From an uncultured Cellvibrio sp. (GTDB lineage Bacteria > Pseudomonadota > Gammaproteobacteria > Pseudomonadales > Cellvibrionaceae), in the NCBI GenBank assembly GCA_946886255.1, contig CAMPIG010000286.1, forward strand, positions 1 to 6,439: a stretch of DNA of 6,439 bases, given 5' to 3'. Of this stretch, positions 1 to 6,439 are shown in pieces. The notes below the pieces were generated by a model. It searched no databases. It saw only the letters and a program-made list of their open reading frames with translations, and was not told the origin of the DNA. A program made the translations under genes and the position numbers. Every line of letters begins with the position of its first letter. Within the stretch, counting starts at the first letter, position 1.

Positions 1-305
1 GTGTTGCCAATCACCTCTACACCACTGTCGGCAAAGGTCGTCTGTTCACTGCGTGCAAGGCGCGCGAGGGCGGGAAGGGAGCCGCGCAAACGGGTGTGGA
101 CGTCGCCTTCCCAATGGCCCATCAACCGAATACCCGCTTCATCGGGCGTGAGGTAAACCGTAAATGCCGGCGCGGTGACTTGAATCGCCAGCACCTGGTC
201 GGCCAGGTTCGCCAACGCAATGCGCGTGCCGGGATCGTAGCGCAGGGCGGTATTGATCAATTTTTCCAGTCCGGCGAGAGCCGCCGTGGAGAGGGTGGCG
301 TCCAT
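1..305 (-). CDS. ubiJ: UbiJ, ubiquinone biosynthesis accessory factor (SCP2 domain), C-terminus cut by window edge
   Basis: The minus strand is open from an ATG at 305-303 to the left edge, giving 101 codons beginning [18 protein letters not shown]. UbiJ is a non-enzymatic accessory protein with an SCP2 sterol-carrier fold. It binds lipid and, with UbiK, helps the Ubi enzyme complex act on hydrophobic ubiquinone intermediates in the cytoplasm. The visible part has an N-terminal helix with the LEKLINTALRYDP pattern (about residues 13-25), then a beta-rich SCP2-like stretch (about residues 40-75) and a conserved-looking GHWEGD segment. The family is usually around 200 residues, so about half is missing. 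The ATG overlaps the ubiE stop by one base (TGATG at 307-303), which implies translational coupling; I see no strong Shine-Dalgarno of its own. The identification rests on position behind ubiE plus sequence resemblance to other UbiJ proteins. ubiB would be expected next, outside the window. Confidence 0.87.
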   Translation of the reverse strand, partial: MDATLSTAALAGLEKLINTALRYDPGTRIALANLADQVLAIQVTAPAFTVYLTPDEAGIRLMGHWEGDVHTRLRGSLPALARLARSEQTTFADSGVEVIGN

Positions 306-1054
306 CAGGGTTTGATCCCTTTGTGCAGCGCGACGATGCCGCCGGTCATGTTGTGGTATTCGGTATTCACAAAACCGGCGTCTTCCATCATGGCCTTCAG
401 GGTCGCTTGGTCGGGGTGCATGCGGATGGATTCGGCGAGGTAGCGGTAGCTGTCGGCGTCGTTGGTAATTAAGCGGCCCATGAGCGGCAGGACTTTGAAT
501 GAATAGGTGTCGTAAACCTTTTCCAGCAGGCTGTTCTGTGGCTTGGAAAATTCCAGCACCAGCAGGCGGCCGCCGGGTTTGAGTACGCGCAGCATGGCAC
601 GCAGTGCCAGGTCTTTATCGGTGACGTTGCGCAGGCCGAAGGCGATGGTGATGCAATCGAAGGTGTTATCGGGGAAGGGCAAGTACTGGGCGTCGGCCTG
701 AGCAAACTGGATATTGCCCGCGACACCGCGATCAATCAGCCGGTCGCGGCCCACGTTGAGCATGGATTCGTTGATATCCGCCAACACCACCAGACCTTCG
801 CTGCCGACGCGCTTGGCGAACTGATAACTCAGGTCGCCGGTACCGCCGGCAATGTCGAGCACTTTATGGCCGCTACGCACCGCCGAGACTTCAATGGTGA
901 AGCGCTTCCACAGGCGGTGAATACCGCCGGACATCAGGTCGTTCATCACATCGTATTTGGCGGCGACCGAGTGAAACACGTCAGCTACGCGTCCGGCTTT
1001 TTCGTCAACGGCGACTTCTTCAAAACCAAAATGGGTGGTTTTTTTCTCGTTCAT
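305..1054 (-). CDS. ubiE: UbiE, ubiquinone/menaquinone biosynthesis C-methyltransferase
   Basis: SAM-dependent class I methyltransferase that C-methylates 2-methoxy-6-polyprenyl-1,4-benzoquinol in ubiquinone synthesis; in organisms that make menaquinone it also methylates demethylmenaquinone. From the ATG at 1054 the product is 249 residues, close to the E. coli protein (about 251). Both UbiE/COQ5 signatures are present: [16 protein letters not shown] at residues 34-49 and [15 protein letters not shown] at 156-170. The SAM-binding glycine loop [12 protein letters not shown] lies at 65-76, with the acidic residue after strand 2 in LADIN (91-95). The frame can be extended to a TTG at 1087 (260 residues). 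I chose the internal ATG because [11 protein letters not shown] matches the normal family N-terminus and the extra 11 residues ([11 protein letters not shown]) do not; neither start has a convincing Shine-Dalgarno. It is the first gene of the visible ubiE-ubiJ operon and overlaps ubiJ by one base. No defect is visible. Confidence 0.96.
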   Translation of the reverse strand: MNEKKTTHFGFEEVAVDEKAGRVADVFHSVAAKYDVMNDLMSGGIHRLWKRFTIEVSAVRSGHKVLDIAGGTGDLSYQFAKRVGSEGLVVLADINESMLNVGRDRLIDRGVAGNIQFAQADAQYLPFPDNTFDCITIAFGLRNVTDKDLALRAMLRVLKPGGRLLVLEFSKPQNSLLEKVYDTYSFKVLPLMGRLITNDADSYRYLAESIRMHPDQATLKAMMEDAGFVNTEYHNMTGGIVALHKGIKP

Positions 1055-1095
1055 AGCAAGGTCCAGGGCGGTGAGCGGCGGAGTCAAAGGCGGCT

Positions 1096-1105
1096 ATTGT
1101 ACAAT
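1096..1105. promoter_or_regulatory. Palindromic -10-like element in the divergent ubiE / PLA2-like intergenic region
   Basis: The perfect 10 bp palindrome ATTGTACAAT gives a TACAAT hexamer (5 of 6 matches to the sigma-70 -10 consensus) on each strand: 1100-1105 on plus and 1101-1096 on minus. It sits about 42 bp before the chosen ubiE start and 60 bp before the PLA2-like start, a sensible place for a promoter. I find no good -35 hexamer at 16-18 bp on either strand, so activity in either direction is only a suggestion. It could instead be a short operator or chance. Confidence 0.3.
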
Positions 1106-1121
1106 GCCGGAGCGTTTACAC

Positions 1122-1143
1122 CAGCCGGGGGCTGTCAGCAGCC
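1122..1143 (+). promoter_or_regulatory. Two mutually exclusive hairpins in the leader of the PLA2-like gene
   Basis: The segment reads CAGCC (1122-1126), GGG, GGCTG (1130-1134), TCAG, CAGCC (1139-1143). The central GGCTG can pair perfectly with either flanking CAGCC. The two 5 bp GC-rich stems have loops of three and four bases and cannot form together. The downstream stem ends four bases before the AGGAGG at 1148-1153. This is seen directly in the sequence; any regulatory role is inference, and no known riboswitch or attenuator is recognised. Confidence 0.35.
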
Positions 1144-1147
1144 AATC

Positions 1148-1153
1148 AGGAGG
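1148..1153 (+). promoter_or_regulatory. Ribosome binding site of the PLA2-like gene
   Basis: A perfect AGGAGG lies 11 bases before the ATG at 1165. The spacing is a little longer than the optimum but the core is full-strength, and it supports 1165 as the start. Confidence 0.75.
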
Positions 1154-1164
1154 CAGAAATCACC

Positions 1165-1629
1165 ATGAGCGCCATCCGGACAGGCTTGGGCACACTGTTA
1201 TTACTTGGCGCATCGGCAATGGCGCAAGTTAACACGCTGATGCCGTTCAGTACCGATGGCTGCAGCATGATGCTCGATGGCCTGCCCGGCGACCTGCCGC
1301 GCTGGCGCCATTGCTGTGTGGCCCACGATGTTGATTACTGGCTCGGTGGCACCGAGAAACAACGCGAACTCTCGGATCGGCGGCTTGAACTGTGTATCAG
1401 CGAGGCTGCCACGCCCATGCTGGGCAATTTTGTCTACAGCAATGTCCGCTGGGGCGGCAGCCCCTACTGGATCACCACCTACCGCTGGGGTTACGGCTGG
1501 CCCTGGTGGGATGCCGTTGTCCGCCAACCGCGTGGTTACAAAATTCTCACCGAGGCCGAGCAACAACAGGCCGATGAGTTGATGCCTGCTGCGAGACTAT
1601 TGTTGAAACGGGAATTGGATGCGGAATAA
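1165..1629 (+). CDS. Exported phospholipase A2-like Cys/Trp-rich small protein, function unknown
   Basis: This encodes 154 residues. Residues 1-20 form a typical Sec signal peptide: Arg5, a hydrophobic core rich in Leu and Gly, and a likely cleavage site after Ala-Met-Ala (18-20). The mature part has DGCS at 31-34, then a CCVAHDVDYWLGG segment at 50-62, and Cys77 in a helix-like stretch. Cys-Cys-x-x-His-Asp is the active-site pattern of phospholipase A2, where the His-Asp dyad activates water and a Ca2+-binding loop lies upstream; here H54-D55 would be the dyad and the DGCS region a possible metal loop. The usual Cys two residues after the Asp is replaced by Asp57, and only four cysteines are present (33, 50, 51, 77), so this is a divergent relative at best. 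The C-terminal half is rich in aromatic residues and glycine (RWGGSPYW at 95-102, YRWGYGWPWW at 106-115) and resembles a conserved hypothetical family I recall from proteobacteria. Lipase activity is unproven. The gene is transcribed away from ubiE and lies 114 bp before the macroglobulin gene on the same strand. Confidence 0.82.
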   Translation: MSAIRTGLGTLLLLGASAMAQVNTLMPFSTDGCSMMLDGLPGDLPRWRHCCVAHDVDYWLGGTEKQRELSDRRLELCISEAATPMLGNFVYSNVRWGGSPYWITTYRWGYGWPWWDAVVRQPRGYKILTEAEQQQADELMPAARLLLKRELDAE

Positions 1630-1743
1630 AGCCATATTTTGTGGTGCAACCAAACGACATTAGCGGCAGTCTGAACCATACTGTAACGCACCTGGAATAT
1701 TCAAAAAAATTCACACTGACACACCACCGACAAGGAATCGGCA
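1630..1743 (+). other. Intergenic gap before the macroglobulin gene; no terminator or clear promoter seen
   Basis: This is 114 bp of AT-richer sequence. I see no GC-rich stem followed by a T-run that would end transcription after the PLA2-like gene, and no convincing pair of -35 and -10 hexamers. Cotranscription of the two plus-strand genes is therefore possible but not shown. The gap contains a GAATATTC palindrome (1695-1702) followed closely by a run of seven A (1704-1709 region), of unknown meaning. Confidence 0.4.
1732..1737 (+). promoter_or_regulatory. Ribosome binding site of the macroglobulin gene, in a small hairpin loop
   Basis: AAGGAA lies six bases before the ATG at 1744, which is why this start is preferred over in-frame ATGs at 1747 and 1753. 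The site sits in the loop of a possible 4 bp stem, CCGA (1727-1730) with TCGG (1738-1741), which would leave it exposed. The stem is weak and may be chance. Confidence 0.65.
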
Positions 1744-1809
1744 ATGATGTTAATGACTGCTCGCAGATTTTTTATTCTGTTTACTGTTCTCTTTATTATT
1801 ACTGCTTGT
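1744..1809 (+). other. Lipoprotein signal peptide and lipobox of the macroglobulin
   Basis: Residues 1-22 have a positive n-region (Arg7, Arg8), a hydrophobic core (FFILFTVLFII, 9-19) and a lipobox I19-T20-A21-C22. Cys22 would be lipidated after signal peptidase II cleavage. The next residue is Asp23; in enterobacteria Asp at +2 retains lipoproteins in the inner membrane, so anchoring on the periplasmic face of the inner membrane is predicted. The +2 rule is weaker in some other gammaproteobacteria. Confidence 0.85.
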
Positions 1810-4800
1810 GATCGCACGCCGCCCGTCGAGGCGCCTGCAGAAGAAACCACCGCGTCCGCCTGGGATGCACACATTGTCGACTACCCCAAGCGCTGGATCG
1901 CCACAGACGCACCTCTGGTAATCCGTTTCAGTCATCCGGTGGTGGATGAGCAACAATTGAATCAACCGGTGGAGGGATTGGTGTCATTAACGCCGGATCA
2001 TCCGCTGACCGCGCTCTTCACTGCCACAGATGAACTGCGTATTACGCCCAATACGCGCCTGCCTAATGATCGACAACTTACGCTCACTTTACGCAATAAA
2101 AAACTGCAAGGCGTGGACAAAGATCTGTCGCCTTTTATGGTGCAGGTGCACACCATCAAGCAGGATTTCGATTTAAAGATTGATGGTCTGGTCAGCCAGG
2201 AAAACACGGAGCAAATGACCTTGCGCGGTCAGCTCATCACTACCGACCGTGCCGACTCCAAAGCAGTGGAAAATATGTTACGCGCGAGTCTTGCAGGAAA
2301 GACCTTGCCAATTAACTGGCAAGCGCAGAGTGATAATAAAACCTACGATTTTACGCTGGCCGATATTCCCCGCACGGACGAAGCGGGAAGTTTACATCTT
2401 GAATGGGATGGCAGTGCAATTGGCTCCGACCAAAAAGGCGCGCGCGATATCACGGTGCCCGCCGTCAATCAATTTCTGGTAACTCACGCACGGGTGGTGC
2501 GTCACCCCGACACTTATGTGGAAGTGAATTTTTCTGAGCCGCTGGATGCGCGACAAAATCTGCGCGGCCTGGTGCGCCTGGCTGATCAGGAAAATGTACG
2601 GGTACAAGTGGACGGCAGTCGGTTGCGGGTTTATCCCGCGCAGCCGTTGAGTGGTGAAGCGGAGCTGATGGTGTCTGAATTATTACGCAGCAGCCAGCAA
2701 AAAAATCTGCCGGAAGATTATCACCATACCTTGATGATGGCCGTGGCAAAACCGGCGGTTAACTTTGTGGGCAATAGCAGCATCCTGCCGCCGGCCTCAC
2801 AAATCTCGGTGCCTTTTGAAGCCGTGGGGGTGGATTCGGTACAGGTTATCGCGTTTAAAGTGTATGCCAACAACATCGGCCAATTTTTACAGCGTTACAA
2901 TCTCACCACCAACGTGGCTGACACCAGCACCGGCCGCTATTTATGGCGTAAAACCTACCGCCTACCCGATATCCCCCGTGAGGCCGCGCAACGTTTTCAT
3001 CTGGATTTAACTGAACTGATGGCGCAGCATCCCGATGGTTTGGTGCGTATTGAATTGCGTGTGGATCGCAGCAACGCCATCTACGAATGTGAGAGCGAAC
3101 GTCCGGCAGAGCCTACCGTAGAGATGCCGGAAGATTACGATGGGGTAGATTATTACGCGCGCGAACAGGAGCCGGATTGGTATCGTCAATACTACGAATC
3201 GAGCGGCTACTGGAATTACAGTGAACGCAACAATCCCTGCCATGATGCTTATTATGCTTACGGCGATAATGTCAGCAGCGGGCGCACTTTTATGGTGTCC
3301 AACATCGGCATCATGGCCAAGCGCGGTGCCGATAATAAATTGCATGTAATCACCACCGGATTAAACGACGCGGCGCCTTTGGCGAACAGCAAAATCAACG
3401 TATTTAATTTTCAACAACAGGTGATCGGCTCTGCCCAAACGGACCAATACGGTATGGCCGAAGTCACGACCGACGGCACGCCTTTTTATGTCACGGCGGA
3501 GCGCGACAAAAAGCTTGGCTTTTTACGCATCCCGCGCAACGAGGCTTTGCCCACCAACCAATTTGATGTGGCGGGCGAGAATGTCAAAGCCGGTTTGAAA
3601 GGATTTATCTACGGCGAACGCGATGTATGGCGGCCCGGCGATGATATTTTCCTGACATTTATCTTGCAGGACAAAGAGAAATTATTACCCGATGATCATC
3701 CAGTCAAACTGGATTTATTCGATCCACGCGGCAATAAAGTGACCAGCCAGACCAATGTGCAGCCGGTGAATAATTTCTACACCTTTCAATTGCGCACCGA
3801 AGACACTGCACCGACAGGAAACTGGCGGGCGGTAGTGCATGTGGGCAATCGTTACTTCGATAAAATTCTTAAGGTAGAAACCATCACGCCCAACCGTTTG
3901 AAGGTGGATTTAACACTCAGCGAAACGCCATTGCGCCTGTCCACTATGCCGACGCAGGTGGAGCTCTTCGGGCAATGGTTACACGGTGCGGTGGCTAATC
4001 AGTTGAAAGCGGATTCGGAAGTCAAACTCAGCAGCAAGGTGACGCGTTTTGATGGCTTTGATCAATTCAGCTTTGATGACCCGGCGCGCCGCTTTGAAGG
4101 CAGCTCACAAAAAGTGTTTGACGGAAAACTAAATGCCCAGGGGCGCGCGCAGTTTCCCTTAACTGTACCAGTGGAGTCACCGCCGCCAGGCATGCTGTCT
4201 GCCACCTTTGTCACGCGCGTATTTGAAGAGAGCGGTAACTTCAGCACCACGCTACGCCGTTTTGATTTATTGCCCTACGATAATTGGGTCGGCGTGATGG
4301 TGCCCAAAGGCGACGGTTATCAGGATGCGATCAGTCGCGAATCAGACCACGAAGTCACTTTTGTTACCTTGGGACGCGATGGCAAAACCCTGGCTAACCG
4401 ACAATTGGATGTAACGGTGTATGAAATCGGTTGGCGCTGGTGGTGGGATCAGGAAAGTGAAGACCTCGCCAGTTATGTTGGCAATCAAAATCATACGCCG
4501 GTAAGTCAGGCAAAACTTACCACGGATAACAATGGCCGCGCGCGCTGGACGCTGGCAAAAAATACGTATGAATGGGGCCGCCATTTAATTCGGGTGTGTG
4601 ATGTGCAGGGCGATCATTGTGCGGGGCAAGTGGTGTATCTCGGTTGGAGCTGGAGCGAACAAAAGAGTCCCGATTCCGCCACGCAATTGATGCTGACCAC
4701 CGATAAAGAAAAATACCAGGTCGGTGAAACCGCCGTTGTGCGTTTGCCGCAGAGCCAGCAGGGTCGCGTTCTATTGAGCCTGGAAAATGGCAGCCGCGTA

Positions 4801-6439
4801 CTTGAACATCGTTGGCTCGACCTTAAGCCGGATCAAACCGAGATTACTATTCCGATTACGGCTGACATGGCCCCCAACACTTACGTCAACGTCGCGCTGT
4901 TACTGCCACATCAGGCACGCGAAACCGATGCGCCCATGCGCTTATACGGCATTGTACCGTTGTTGGTGGAAGATCCTGCGACGCAGTTAAAACCCGAGAT
5001 CAAAGTGCCCGATGAAGTGCGCCCGGAAACGGAATTTACCGTAAGCGTCAGCGAAGAAAATCAACGCGCAATGACCTATACCCTGGCGATAGTGGATGAA
5101 GGTTTGTTGGGCTTGACCGGTTTTAACGTACCCAAAGCGCATCAATATTTTTATCGCCGTGAAGCCCTGGGTGTCATGACCTGGGATTTATTCGACCAGG
5201 TTGTGGGGGCTTATGGCGCATCGCTGGAACGTGTGCTCGCCATCGGCGGTAGTGACGCCGATAAAGAAGCAGATAACAAACGCCGTGAACGCCGCTTCCC
5301 GCCCATCGTTAAATTTATGGGACCGTTTACGCTGGATGCAAAAGAAACACGCGATCATAAAATTACCTTGCCGCCCTACATGGGTGCTGTGCGGGTGATG
5401 GTTGTGGCTGGCGATGAAGGTAAAGTCAACGCTTACGGCAGTGTCGAAAAATCCGTGACAGTAACACAACCGCTGGTGTTGTTTGCCACGCTGCCACGCG
5501 TGGTTGGTCCGGGTGAAGACGTGACCTTGCCAGTGAATGTGTTTGTCAGTGATGCGGCCATTAAGGACGTAACGGTTGACGTTGAAACCAATGAAATTTT
5601 CACGGTGATCGATAACAACACCAACCTGAAATTCGATAGCCCCGGTGATGCGATTGCGAGCCTGCGCTTGAAGGTCAATGATCGCATCGGCAAAGGGCGA
5701 GTGCTGGTAACGGCGCGCAGCGGTGATGAAACAGCAACCCAGGAAATTTTTATCGAATCCCGCGCGGCGAATCCGCCCTCGGTTATCTGGGAAAGTAAAT
5801 TGCTTGCGCCCGGCGAAACCTGGCAGTCACCTTTAACACCCCACGGCATGGCAGGCACCAATCAAACCACGCTGGAGGTGAGCACCTTGCCGCCGCTTAA
5901 TCTGGAGAAGCGGCTGGATTATTTAATTGGCTACCCGCACGGTTGCCTGGAGCAAACAGTGTCGGCAGCGTTTCCACAACTGCGTTTATCCAAACTGGTT
6001 AATTTGAATGATGCACAGACAGCGGACATCGAAAAAAATGTGCGTGCAGCAATCAATAAATTGGCGAGTTTTCAGCAGAGCAATGGCGGTTTCAGCTATT
6101 GGCCAGGCGCCAGTTATGTGAACGATTGGGCCTCCAGTTATGCGGGTCATTTCCTGCTTGAAGCGAAACGCGCTGGCCATGCAGTGCCGACCAGTTTGCT
6201 GGATCAGTGGATCAACTATCAACGCGATCTCGCGCGAAACTATCGTGGGCAACAACAGAATTACGATGCGACGGTAGCGGCTTATCGGCTATATACGCTC
6301 GCCTTGGCTGACAAAGCCGAATTACCGGCAATGAATCGTTTGCGCGAACAGTTGCGCCGTCCCGCAGACAATCGTTACAACATTACCGCGATGCGGTTGT
6401 TGTCATTAACCTATCAACACATGGGGCTGAAAGATGCGG
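1744..6439 (+). CDS. Thioester-containing bacterial alpha-2-macroglobulin lipoprotein (YfhM/ECAM-like), C-terminus cut by window edge
   Basis: The frame is open for 1565 codons with no stop before the right edge. Bacterial alpha-2-macroglobulins are periplasmic protease traps: cleavage of a bait segment triggers a conformational change and an internal thioester links to the attacking protease. Order of parts (approximate): lipoprotein signal 1-22; Pro/Glu/Ala linker 23-39; Ig-like unit 40-135; beta-rich segment 136-238; second Ig-like unit 240-338; macroglobulin-type domain 340-448; Tyr-rich insert 449-510; further MG domains 513-840, including the MG2 motif YGERDVWRPGD at 623-633; a Trp-rich WRWWWD at 897-902; bait-region domain about 976-1167 with VDEGLL at 1117-1122; charged bait candidate 1168-1184; A2M domain from FPPIVKF at 1185; thioester domain from about 1380. 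C1401-L-E-Q1404 is the thioester, followed by GGFSYWPG (1448-1455). It has six cysteines: lipid C22, C449/C499, C952/C959 and C1401; the middle four may form two disulfides. The thioester lies some 200 residues further in than in E. coli YfhM, explained by the extra N-terminal modules. Leu TTA codons are frequent. In many genomes the penicillin-binding protein 1C gene (pbpC) lies beside this gene; none is visible here. Confidence 0.95.
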   Translation, partial: MMLMTARRFFILFTVLFIITACDRTPPVEAPAEETTASAWDAHIVDYPKRWIATDAPLVIRFSHPVVDEQQLNQPVEGLVSLTPDHPLTALFTATDELRITPNTRLPNDRQLTLTLRNKKLQGVDKDLSPFMVQVHTIKQDFDLKIDGLVSQENTEQMTLRGQLITTDRADSKAVENMLRASLAGKTLPINWQAQSDNKTYDFTLADIPRTDEAGSLHLEWDGSAIGSDQKGARDITVPAVNQFLVTHARVVRHPDTYVEVNFSEPLDARQNLRGLVRLADQENVRVQVDGSRLRVYPAQPLSGEAELMVSELLRSSQQKNLPEDYHHTLMMAVAKPAVNFVGNSSILPPASQISVPFEAVGVDSVQVIAFKVYANNIGQFLQRYNLTTNVADTSTGRYLWRKTYRLPDIPREAAQRFHLDLTELMAQHPDGLVRIELRVDRSNAIYECESERPAEPTVEMPEDYDGVDYYAREQEPDWYRQYYESSGYWNYSERNNPCHDAYYAYGDNVSSGRTFMVSNIGIMAKRGADNKLHVITTGLNDAAPLANSKINVFNFQQQVIGSAQTDQYGMAEVTTDGTPFYVTAERDKKLGFLRIPRNEALPTNQFDVAGENVKAGLKGFIYGERDVWRPGDDIFLTFILQDKEKLLPDDHPVKLDLFDPRGNKVTSQTNVQPVNNFYTFQLRTEDTAPTGNWRAVVHVGNRYFDKILKVETITPNRLKVDLTLSETPLRLSTMPTQVELFGQWLHGAVANQLKADSEVKLSSKVTRFDGFDQFSFDDPARRFEGSSQKVFDGKLNAQGRAQFPLTVPVESPPPGMLSATFVTRVFEESGNFSTTLRRFDLLPYDNWVGVMVPKGDGYQDAISRESDHEVTFVTLGRDGKTLANRQLDVTVYEIGWRWWWDQESEDLASYVGNQNHTPVSQAKLTTDNNGRARWTLAKNTYEWGRHLIRVCDVQGDHCAGQVVYLGWSWSEQKSPDSATQLMLTTDKEKYQVGETAVVRLPQSQQGRVLLSLENGSRVLEHRWLDLKPDQTEITIPITADMAPNTYVNVALLLPHQARETDAPMRLYGIVPLLVEDPATQLKPEIKVPDEVRPETEFTVSVSEENQRAMTYTLAIVDEGLLGLTGFNVPKAHQYFYRREALGVMTWDLFDQVVGAYGASLERVLAIGGSDADKEADNKRRERRFPPIVKFMGPFTLDAKETRDHKITLPPYMGAVRVMVVAGDEGKVNAYGSVEKSVTVTQPLVLFATLPRVVGPGEDVTLPVNVFVSDAAIKDVTVDVETNEIFTVIDNNTNLKFDSPGDAIASLRLKVNDRIGKGRVLVTARSGDETATQEIFIESRAANPPSVIWESKLLAPGETWQSPLTPHGMAGTNQTTLEVSTLPPLNLEKRLDYLIGYPHGCLEQTVSAAFPQLRLSKLVNLNDAQTADIEKNVRAAINKLASFQQSNGGFSYWPGASYVNDWASSYAGHFLLEAKRAGHAVPTSLLDQWINYQRDLARNYRGQQQNYDATVAAYRLYTLALADKAELPAMNRLREQLRRPADNRYNITAMRLLSLTYQHMGLKDA
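5245..5295 (+). other. Putative bait segment of the macroglobulin
   Basis: Residues 1168-1184 are Gly-Gly then a strongly charged, probably flexible stretch ending KRRERR, just before the FPPIVKF start of the A2M domain. In ECAM-type proteins the exposed protease-sensitive bait lies at the equivalent place, after the Tyr/Gly-rich segment (here VVGAYG). The many Lys/Arg residues would suit trypsin-like proteases. This assignment is by position and composition only. Confidence 0.5.
5944..5955 (+). other. CLEQ thioester motif
   Basis: Codons 1401-1404 encode Cys-Leu-Glu-Gln in the context GYPHGCLEQT. The Cys thiol and Gln side chain form the internal thioester used for covalent trapping. Its presence separates this protein from the MagD-type bacterial macroglobulins, which lack the thioester Cys. 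Confidence 0.93.

Noticed and set aside
96..443. Plus-strand open frame of 115 codons across the ubiE/ubiJ junction
   Set aside because: It lies antisense to two well-recognised genes, has an Arg/Gly-rich composition typical of a shadow frame and no recognisable domain.
1133..1138. CTGACA on the minus strand as a -35 for ubiE
   Set aside because: It is about 31 bp from the TACAAT hexamer, far beyond workable sigma-70 spacing.
1201..1566. Minus-strand open frame of 121 codons opposite the PLA2-like gene
   Set aside because: The opposite strand has a signal peptide, a strong ribosome site and conserved motifs; the antisense product is low-complexity Ala/Gly/Pro-rich sequence.
1639..1667. TTGTGG at 1639-1644 as a -35 for the macroglobulin gene
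   Set aside because: The sequence 17 bp downstream (AGCGGC) bears no resemblance to a -10 hexamer.
1750..1965. Minus-strand frame opposite the start of the macroglobulin gene, and similar antisense frames up to 6255
   Set aside because: All fall within the continuous macroglobulin frame, whose translation keeps family motifs throughout; none has its own recognisable features.
2249..2482. Plus-strand frame of 77 codons inside the macroglobulin gene (also 2765-3010, 4787-4990, 5201-5398)
   Set aside because: These are out-of-frame shadows of the macroglobulin with no ribosome sites or domains.
1744..6439. Possible horizontal transfer of the macroglobulin gene, suggested by more frequent TTA codons and lower GC than ubiE
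   Set aside because: The difference is modest, no mobile element or tRNA flanks the gene, and surface-exposed genes often differ this much from core genes.

Overview
The window looks like ordinary chromosomal sequence from a Gram-negative gammaproteobacterium with ubiquinone-based respiration. The ubiE-ubiJ gene order, the UbiE protein sequence and a large periplasmic alpha-2-macroglobulin lipoprotein fit a Pseudomonadales/Cellvibrionales-type organism (Cellvibrio-like is my guess from memory of protein flavour, not a computed placement). I saw no tRNA, rRNA, insertion sequence, CRISPR array or phage gene.

Layout. On the minus strand, positions 1054 down to 1 carry ubiE followed by the first 101 codons of ubiJ. 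Their stop and start codons share one base, so this is the start of the usual ubiE-ubiJ(-ubiB) ubiquinone operon, cut by the left edge. A 110 bp divergent intergenic region (1055-1164) separates it from the plus-strand genes. It holds a palindromic -10-like sequence and a CAGCC/GGCTG/CAGCC arrangement that can form two mutually exclusive hairpins just before a ribosome binding site. On the plus strand, 1165-1629 encodes a small exported protein with a phospholipase A2-like Cys-Cys-x-x-His-Asp motif. After a 114 bp gap, one reading frame runs open from 1744 to the right edge (1565 codons, no stop). It encodes a thioester-type bacterial alpha-2-macroglobulin with a lipoprotein signal peptide and a CLEQ thioester motif.

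How the genes relate. UbiE and UbiJ belong to aerobic quinone biosynthesis (methyltransferase and lipid-binding accessory factor). The plus-strand pair are both predicted to leave the cytoplasm: a small PLA2-like protein and an inner-membrane-anchored protease trap. The macroglobulin is expected to capture invading proteases in the periplasm. Whether the PLA2-like protein works with it is unknown; the two are only neighbours on the same strand. The most interesting points are the duplicated N-terminal Ig-like module of the macroglobulin, its putative charged bait segment, its Tyr-rich cysteine-bracketed insert, and the unusual leader of the PLA2-like gene. I did not find a clearly new multi-gene system.
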